Positions 44,679 to 49,829 of a DNA stretch of 49,829 bases are shown piece after piece. A program made the position numbers and the translations under genes. The stretch comes from an uncultured Pelagibacteraceae bacterium (GTDB taxonomy: Bacteria > Pseudomonadota > Alphaproteobacteria > Pelagibacterales > Pelagibacteraceae): NCBI GenBank assembly GCA_902539145.1, contig CACBHX010000004.1, forward strand, positions 1-49,829, written 5' to 3'. The notes under the pieces were generated by a model. That model was not told the DNA's origin. It saw only the letters and a program-made list of their open reading frames with translations, and ran no database searches. Positions within the stretch are counted from its first letter, which is position 1. Each line of letters starts with the position of its first letter.

Positions 44679-46125
44679 GGATAACTATCTTATAAGCCAA
44701 CCAACTTCATTAGTTTTAGTAGTTTGCACTTGCTTACTTTTTGCTTTCTTTGGAATTTTCTATTCAAGGAAATTCCAAGATTTGAGTAACTATTTAACTG
44801 CAAACCGTAGTGTTGGATTGTTTTCTCTTACTACAAGTTTGACTGCATCTGCATTAGGAGCATGGATTTTGTTTGGACCAGTTTCTGCATCAACCTGGGG
44901 AGGGATTGGATCAATTATAGGATACTCTTTAGGAACAGCATTTCCAATGTTCTTTCTCATTTTTTTAGGAAAAAAAATTAGAAAAGAATTTCCAAGAGGA
45001 TCAACTTTAGTTGAATTTTTAAGAAAAAAATTTGGAAAGAGTTTATTTAAACTTATTTTGTTGATGATGATTTTTTATATGTTTATATTTTTATGTGCAG
45101 AAGTAACCGCTATTTCTGTTTTAATAAATTATATTTCAGGAACTCCATTATGGTTGATTGCCTTTATAGTATTATTAGCAACATTAATTTATACTCTTTA
45201 TGGTGGTTTAAGAGCCTCACTTTTTACAGACAATATTCAAATGATCTTAGTTATAATTCTTTTAATTATTTCTTTTTTTATAATTAAAAATTTAAACTTA
45301 GATCAATTTTCATTTAGATTTATAGGTGAAAAAAATCCTCATTTAATTAGCGCATCTTATATTCCAGGTTATACTGCAGGATTAACCTTTTTTATTGCAG
45401 TAGCTGCTACAAATTTATTTCATCAAGGTAATTGGCAAAGAGTTTACGCAGCTAAAGATTTCATGACTTTAAAGAAAAGTTTAATCTTCTCTTTTTTTCT
45501 TATTATTCCAATAGTTTTTTATACGGGTTTTGTTGGAATGGTCGCTTTTTCTATTGATCCAGTTACTAGGCCTGATCTTGGTTTTTTTTCACTCTTACTT
45601 AAAAATAACTCTACCATATTAGCTTTAATAGTAATAATTCTTGGGCTTGCTTTAACGATTTCAACGGTTGATACATTGGTCAATGCAATCTCAAGCTTAA
45701 TTGTAGTTGATGGTAAAGCAGCACTTGAGTTGAATAATAGAAAGAAAATAAACTATTTTAAATTTTCAAAATACGTAATTTTAATTTTATCTTTGATTTC
45801 TTTTTTTATAGCATCTAAAGGATTTGATATTTTATATCTTTTTTTGCTGGCAGATTTATTTTGTTGTGCATTTGTTTTTACAATCTTTTATAGTTTTTTT
45901 GATAAGAGAATTAATGAAAAAAAAGCATATTTTTCAATTATAATAGGGCTAATTGGTGGCTTAGTATTGTTTCCGTCACCAGATTTTTCTAAGAGTTTGT
46001 TAGTTGGTTTTCTTCTATCAAAGGAGCTATTTACAACCTTTATTAATCAATCATTATTGTTTCTGTCGTTTTTGATAGCTACTTTTTTACCTGTAGTAGT
46101 TTTAAAGTTAACAAAGTTTAAATAA
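44677..46125 (+). CDS. thiV: sodium:solute symporter, probable thiamine-precursor transporter ThiV
   Basis: A 482-residue SSS-family transporter with about 13 hydrophobic segments. Marker stretches are SNYLTANRSVGLFSLTTSLTASALGAWILFGP, split here as an SSS entrance region, LIYTLYGGLRASLFTDNIQMIL with the sodium-site region, and FHQGNWQRVYAAKD. The ATG follows the TPP riboswitch, so expression falls when thiamine pyrophosphate is plentiful. In SAR11 the same arrangement (thiV) was proposed to import the thiamine pyrimidine HMP. Its neighbours otherwise are unrelated. Confidence 0.88.
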   Translation: MDNYLISQPTSLVLVVCTCLLFAFFGIFYSRKFQDLSNYLTANRSVGLFSLTTSLTASALGAWILFGPVSASTWGGIGSIIGYSLGTAFPMFFLIFLGKKIRKEFPRGSTLVEFLRKKFGKSLFKLILLMMIFYMFIFLCAEVTAISVLINYISGTPLWLIAFIVLLATLIYTLYGGLRASLFTDNIQMILVIILLIISFFIIKNLNLDQFSFRFIGEKNPHLISASYIPGYTAGLTFFIAVAATNLFHQGNWQRVYAAKDFMTLKKSLIFSFFLIIPIVFYTGFVGMVAFSIDPVTRPDLGFFSLLLKNNSTILALIVIILGLALTISTVDTLVNAISSLIVVDGKAALELNNRKKINYFKFSKYVILILSLISFFIASKGFDILYLFLLADLFCCAFVFTIFYSFFDKRINEKKAYFSIIIGLIGGLVLFPSPDFSKSLLVGFLLSKELFTTFINQSLLFLSFLIATFLPVVVLKLTKFK

Positions 46126-46169
46126 TACAAGATTGTATAAGTTAAATTAATCGCTATATAACATTCCAA

Positions 46170-47105
46170 ATGTTAGAAAAACAAATCGAAATTAACAATC
46201 TCTCTAAGGTTTATGATAATGGCTTTAAGGCTTTAAATAATATTAATTTACAAATTAATAAAGGAGAAATTTTTGCAATGTTGGGCCCAAATGGAGCCGG
46301 CAAAACATCTTTAATAAGTATAATTTGTGGTATTGTAAAACCAACTTCTGGAAAAATCACTGTCGAAAATTTTGATATAATTAAAGACTATAGGGAAACT
46401 AGATCAAGAATCGGATTAGTTCCGCAAGAACTTACACTAGAACAATTTGAGACAGTTTTTAACAATGTTTCATATTCAAGAGGTTTATATGGAAAAAAAC
46501 CTGATCCAAAACATATAGAAAAAGTTTTAAGACAATTAACACTATGGGATAAGAAAGATTTAAAACTTCGTCAGCTATCTGGTGGAATGAAAAGGAGAGT
46601 TTTAATTGCAAAAGCATTATCACATGAACCTCAAATTTTGTTTTTAGATGAGCCAACAGCAGGTGTAGATGTTGAGTTAAGACAAGAAATGTGGAAAGTA
46701 GTTAAGTCTTTAAGAGAGACTGGTGTTACCATAATTCTTACAACACATTATATTGAAGAAGCTGAAGCGATTGCGGATCGTGTGGGTGTAATTAATCAAG
46801 GGGAAATTGTAATTGTAGAGGAAAAAAATGAATTATTAAAAAAAATGGGTCATAAAACGTTAACAGTCGAGTTACAAGAGGAAATAAAGAATATTCCAGT
46901 TCCCTTAAAGAAATATAAATTGGAAATTGGAAATAATAGAATGTCTCTAGATTACACTTATAATCTGAATGAAAAACAAACAGGTATTACTAATCTTTTA
47001 CAAGATATTAAGGACTCTGGTTTGAAGTTAAAAGATTTAAAAACTGAGCAGAGCAATTTAGAAAAAATATTTGTTACATTAGTTAGGGAAAATAATGAAA
47101 ATTAA
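46170..47105 (+). CDS. ABC transporter ATPase (YadG/DrrA type)
   Basis: A 311-residue ATPase: Walker A GPNGAGKTSLIS, signature LSGGMKRRVLIAKAL, Walker B ILFLDEPTAGVD, and TTHYIEEAEAIADRVGV. The C-terminal extension of about 80 residues is typical of exporter ATPases such as YadG. It overlaps the permease gene by 11 bases, so the two subunits are coupled. Export substrate is unknown. Confidence 0.92.
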   Translation: MLEKQIEINNLSKVYDNGFKALNNINLQINKGEIFAMLGPNGAGKTSLISIICGIVKPTSGKITVENFDIIKDYRETRSRIGLVPQELTLEQFETVFNNVSYSRGLYGKKPDPKHIEKVLRQLTLWDKKDLKLRQLSGGMKRRVLIAKALSHEPQILFLDEPTAGVDVELRQEMWKVVKSLRETGVTIILTTHYIEEAEAIADRVGVINQGEIVIVEEKNELLKKMGHKTLTVELQEEIKNIPVPLKKYKLEIGNNRMSLDYTYNLNEKQTGITNLLQDIKDSGLKLKDLKTEQSNLEKIFVTLVRENNEN

Positions 47106-47862
47106 TTTTTATGGCTTAAAAGCAATTTATTTACATGAGATGGATCGTTTTAGGCGAACACTAGGTCAGTCACTTTTATCTCCTGTAATATCAACCTCAT
47201 TATATTTCATTGTATTTGGTTCAGTAATAGGAGGATATGTCCAAAAGATCGATGGAATCAGTTATGGATCATATATTGTACCTGGACTTTTAATGTTAAC
47301 CTTGCTGACACAATCAATAACTAATACCTCTTTTGGTATTTTTTTTCCTAAATTTAATGGAACTATTTATGAGATTTTGGCTGCACCAATTTCAACTTTT
47401 GAAATCGTATTAGCTTTTGTAAGTGCGGGTGCCACAAAAACCTTAATAGTTGGAACTGTAATATTTATGACTTCTTTATTTTTTGTTGATGTTGAGGTTC
47501 AATTTCCGTTGTTAATGGTTTTTTTACTAATTTTAGTTTCTTTTACTTTTGCATTATTTGGATTTTTGATTGGAATTTTAAGTAAAGATTTTGAACAGAT
47601 ATCTATAGTTCCATCATTAGTGATAACACCTATGGTGTTTTTAGGTGGAAGTTTATATTCTTTAGACATGCTACCAGAATTTTGGCAAATGGTTACTTAT
47701 TTTAATCCAGTAGTTTATTTAATAAACGGTCTTAGATATTCCTTTTATGGTATTTCAGATTTTAATATTTCGATCAGTGTTGGATTGATGGTTTTCTTTC
47801 TAATAATTTGTGTATTTGCTGTCTCAATATTACTTAAGAAAGGTTATAACATTAAGTCATAA
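47095..47862 (+). CDS. ABC-2 type transporter permease (YadH-like)
   Basis: A 255-residue inner-membrane permease with six hydrophobic segments. Visible: LKAIYLHEMDRFRRTLGQSLLSPVISTSLYFIVFG broken over the first helix, YGSYIVPGLLML, GTIYEILAAPISTFEI and VFLGGSLYSLDMLPEFWQMVTYFNPVVYLINGLR, the hallmark of the ABC-2 family. Length and pairing with a 311-residue ATPase match YadH/YadG. A bidirectional hairpin terminator covers its stop. Confidence 0.92.
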   Translation: MKINFYGLKAIYLHEMDRFRRTLGQSLLSPVISTSLYFIVFGSVIGGYVQKIDGISYGSYIVPGLLMLTLLTQSITNTSFGIFFPKFNGTIYEILAAPISTFEIVLAFVSAGATKTLIVGTVIFMTSLFFVDVEVQFPLLMVFLLILVSFTFALFGFLIGILSKDFEQISIVPSLVITPMVFLGGSLYSLDMLPEFWQMVTYFNPVVYLINGLRYSFYGISDFNISISVGLMVFFLIICVFAVSILLKKGYNIKS

Positions 47863-47884
47863 CTGACCCATCACTGGGCCAGTT
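47861..47884. terminator. bidirectional hairpin between ABC permease and aceA
   Basis: AACTGACCCA and TGGGCCAGTT pair with one mismatch around a TCAC loop, starting in the permease stop codon. It lies between convergent genes, 30 bases from the aceA stop. T-tracts are short, so strength is uncertain. Confidence 0.7.
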
Positions 47885-47913
47885 AAAACTAATATACAAG
47901 AGGAATTAATTTA

Positions 47914-49188
47914 CTAGAATTGTTCAGACTCTGTTGAGCCGTCCATAGCGGTAGTAGAACTTTTTCCGCTACTAATTGTATTTGATACAGCGTCAAAGTA
48001 AGAAGTTCCAACTTCTCTTTGATGTTTAACACTTGTGTATCCATCTTTTTCACGAGCAAATTCTTGTTGTTGAATTTTCGAATAAGCAGTCATTCCTTCC
48101 TTTTTATATTTTTCTGCTAATTCAAATATAGCTATATTTTGAGTATGAAATCCTGCGAGAGTAATAAACTGGAATTTGTATCCCATTTTACTTATTTCGG
48201 TTTGAAAAGTCGCTATCTCGCTATCTGATAAATGTTTTTTCCAATTAAACGAGGGTGAACAGTTATAAGCTAATAGCTTTCCTGGGAATTTTTCATGAAT
48301 AGTATCTGCAAACTTTTTCGCTTCCTCAAGATTGGGAGTTGCAGTTTCACACCATATTAAATCTGAATAAGGTGCATACGCCAAACCTCTAGAGATCGCT
48401 TGATCAATTCCCGCTTTTACATAATGAAAGCCCTCTGGTGATCTTTCTCCAGTTAAGAAAGGTTTATCATTATCGTCATAATCATTAGTAATAAGTTTTG
48501 CAGCATTAGCATCAGTTCTAGCTAAAATTATTAAAGGAACATCTGCTATATCAGCAGCTAACCTCGCAGCTTTTAAATTTTTAATCATTGTACCTGTTGG
48601 TACAAGAACTTTACCACCCATGTGACCACATTTTTTTTCGCTGGCAAGTTGATCTTCAAAATGTACACCTGCAGCTCCAGCTTTGATAAATTTTTTCGCT
48701 AGTTCAAATACATTTAATGGTCCACCAAAACCTGCCTCACCATCAGCAATAATTGGAAGCATATAATCTGTTCTTTTTTCTTTCTTCATGTCTCCATCAT
48801 TAATTTCCATGTGTTGAATTTGGTCTGCTCTAATTAAAGCATTATTCATAGATTCAACTAATTTTGGTGCACTGTCATAAGGATATAAAGATTGATCTGG
48901 ATACATTTCACCAGCAGTATTTGCATCAGCTGCTACCTGCCATCCACTTAAATAGATTGCTTTAAGTCCTGCTTTTGCATGTTGAACTGCATGATTTCCT
49001 GATAAGGAACCTAAAGTATTAACATATGGCTCTGAATTTAAAAGATTCCATAATTTAACGGATTGTTGTTTACATAATGAATATTCAATTTTAATTGAAC
49101 CTCTTAGCCTCTCCACTTCTTCAGGGGTATAATCTCTTTTAATTCCAGCAAATCTTTTTAAGTCGTATGATATGTTCTCTGCACTCAT
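47914..49188 (-). CDS. aceA: isocitrate lyase
   Basis: Splits isocitrate to glyoxylate and succinate in the glyoxylate shunt, needed for growth on C2 units. 424 residues, the short bacterial form. Signatures: [30 protein letters not shown], the catalytic [14 protein letters not shown] with the active-site Cys, [13 protein letters not shown] and [15 protein letters not shown]. The partner malate synthase is not in the window. A 53-aa gene lies 49 bases upstream on the same strand, then the repeat array and a divergent XRE regulator, as in many alphaproteobacteria. Confidence 0.97.
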   Translation of the reverse strand: MSAENISYDLKRFAGIKRDYTPEEVERLRGSIKIEYSLCKQQSVKLWNLLNSEPYVNTLGSLSGNHAVQHAKAGLKAIYLSGWQVAADANTAGEMYPDQSLYPYDSAPKLVESMNNALIRADQIQHMEINDGDMKKEKRTDYMLPIIADGEAGFGGPLNVFELAKKFIKAGAAGVHFEDQLASEKKCGHMGGKVLVPTGTMIKNLKAARLAADIADVPLIILARTDANAAKLITNDYDDNDKPFLTGERSPEGFHYVKAGIDQAISRGLAYAPYSDLIWCETATPNLEEAKKFADTIHEKFPGKLLAYNCSPSFNWKKHLSDSEIATFQTEISKMGYKFQFITLAGFHTQNIAIFELAEKYKKEGMTAYSKIQQQEFAREKDGYTSVKHQREVGTSYFDAVSNTISSGKSSTTAMDGSTESEQF

Positions 49189-49237
49189 TTGTTCTCTTTC
49201 TAAATTAGGCTGTGAAAATGAGATGGTAGAAATTAAA

Positions 49238-49399
49238 CTAGTTTGACTCTTTTAGATTCTCAACTAGATCTTGCATTCCACTTGAACCCCAATCACAATG
49301 ATCGTCTCTCATGTAGGTACCTCGGTTATTGTGTTTAGCAAGGTCCTCATTGTTAATGATTTGAGCCTCATTTTCGTAATTTTTTAGTTTATCTTCCAT
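49238..49399 (-). CDS. 53-aa unknown protein upstream of aceA
   Basis: Start at [15 protein letters not shown], preceded by AAGGA six bases before the ATG on the minus strand; 21 further upstream codons are open but overlap the repeat array and look non-coding. The body is acidic and hydrophilic and ends [30 protein letters not shown] in two parts, with one Cys and one His close together. No domain is recognised. It is the first gene of the likely transcript with aceA. The conserved-looking [12 protein letters not shown] stretch is the part to search with. Confidence 0.7.
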   Translation of the reverse strand: MEDKLKNYENEAQIINNEDLAKHNNRGTYMRDDHCDWGSSGMQDLVENLKESN

Positions 49400-49412
49400 A
49401 TAATCCTTATAA

Positions 49413-49501
49413 TTTACAGAATTTACAAAATCTATAAAAAAACATAAAATGCTTGTAAACAAAGGAAAATTATTGTAAAAAAAAATTTACAAAATTTACA
49501 A
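49413..49501. promoter_or_regulatory. TTTACAA half-site array between aceA operon and regulator
   Basis: Six half-sites sit in 89 bases: TTTACA at 49413, TTTACAA at 49422, TTGTAAA at 49453 and 49473, and TTTACAA at 49486 and 49495. The outer pairs are direct repeats with a 9-base period (49413/49422 and 49486/49495); 49473 and 49486 form an inverted pair. The array spans the divergent start region of the 53-aa gene/aceA operon and the XRE gene, and is the likely operator for that regulator. Confidence 0.7.
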
Positions 49502-49510
49502 ATAGAAAAT

Positions 49511-49829
49511 ATGAGTCAATCAAACTTAAAGATAGGCCCTAAAATCAAGGCTTTTAGAAGACAATTGGGTTTGCAAGCTAATAAACTTGCAGAGGAATTA
49601 AACATTTCACCAAGTTATTTAAATCTTATTGAAGGTGGAAAAAGAAAGATAGATGGAGATTTACTGTTAAAAATTTGTGATAAGCTAAATATAGAGCTTT
49701 CGCAATTATCCTCAAAAATTGACGTAAACTTAGAAAATACTTTATCAGAAATTTTAGATGATAAGTTGTTCGAAGACTTAGATATTCTGGGTCCAGAAGT
49801 AAAAGATTTAGTCAGCACAAATCCTAAAA
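49511..49829 (+). CDS. XRE-family transcriptional regulator (3' end cut by window)
   Basis: Open to the window end; 106 residues are visible. The N-terminal HTH reads KIGPKIKAFRRQLGLQANKLAEELNISPSYLNLIEGGKRKI split over the helices, then DGDLLLKICDKLNIELSQLS. This form of HTH, with the ISPSYLNLIE recognition helix, is typical of the long ScfR/RamB-like regulators (HTH plus an IrrE-like domain and DUF2083) that control acetate and short-chain acid genes such as aceA. The diagnostic C-terminal part is outside the window, so the subfamily is an inference. Preceded by the TTTACAA repeat array. Confidence 0.85.
   Translation, partial: MSQSNLKIGPKIKAFRRQLGLQANKLAEELNISPSYLNLIEGGKRKIDGDLLLKICDKLNIELSQLSSKIDVNLENTLSEILDDKLFEDLDILGPEVKDLVSTNPK

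Noticed and set aside
1-49829. tRNA, rRNA, CRISPR, insertion sequence or prophage
   Set aside because: No cloverleaf, ribosomal RNA-like sequence, spaced direct-repeat array or transposase/integrase reading frame was seen in the window.

Overview
This window is a strongly AT-rich, very gene-dense piece of a bacterial chromosome. It looks like a marine alphaproteobacterium of the SAR11 (Pelagibacter) type. The support is tiny or overlapping intergenic spaces, alphaproteobacterial markers (an NDUFA12-type complex I accessory subunit, a DUF2155 periplasmic protein, aceA next to an XRE regulator), an iscR-suf operon, and a TPP riboswitch in front of an SSS-family transporter of the thiV type. The lineage is inferred from gene content and base composition; no database search was run. 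No tRNA, rRNA, CRISPR array, insertion sequence or prophage was seen. No stretch longer than about 300 bases lacks a gene.

Layout. 1-17142 is mostly housekeeping: aspS (5' end outside the window), a stand-alone protein like the C-terminal part of class II ribonucleotide reductase, NDUFA12, DUF2155, aroQ-accB-accC (minus), thiS-thiG, an RNase E/G without its zinc motif (minus), PBP1A, prfB with its programmed +1 frameshift, a YhdP/AsmA-like protein, tyrS, anmK and an alpha/beta hydrolase. 17229-23436 is one compact iron-sulfur operon, iscR-sufB-sufC-sufD-sufS-sufU-sufT-sufA, behind a perfect IscR-like palindrome. Next come a 56-codon small ORF, glnA (minus), a YbaK-type deacylase, an EamA transporter, an acetaldehyde dehydrogenase-like gene with a lysine-rich in-frame leader, DUF779, a thioesterase and a GYD-domain protein.

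29707-42357 is a sugar/polyol catabolic region. It has an ABC importer (binding protein, permease, ATPase) downstream of iolG on the minus strand, iolE divergent from iolG, and iolD further on. Around them are an aldehyde dehydrogenase, an HpcH/HpaI aldolase, a 2-hydroxyacid dehydrogenase, a second Gfo/Idh oxidoreductase and a ROK kinase. The upper inositol pathway is present (IolG, IolE, IolD), but the usual lower enzymes (IolB, IolC, IolJ, IolA) are not in the window. 42419-47862 holds an FAH-family hydrolase, CcdA, an AzoR-like flavoprotein, the TPP riboswitch plus thiV, and a YadG/YadH-type ABC exporter. The window ends with aceA (isocitrate lyase), a 53-aa unknown protein, an array of TTTACAA half-sites, and the start of a divergent XRE-family regulator.

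Themes. Many genes overlap by 1-4 bases. Three convergent pairs share a 4-base YTAA stop overlap. Only a few real hairpin terminators occur: 29280, 31660 and 47861, plus an atypical hairpin at 28394. The most interesting leads are the RNase E without a Zn-link, the very compact TPP riboswitch running up to a start codon, the TTTACAA repeat array that recurs upstream of the acetaldehyde dehydrogenase, the incomplete inositol pathway, and several small unknown proteins.
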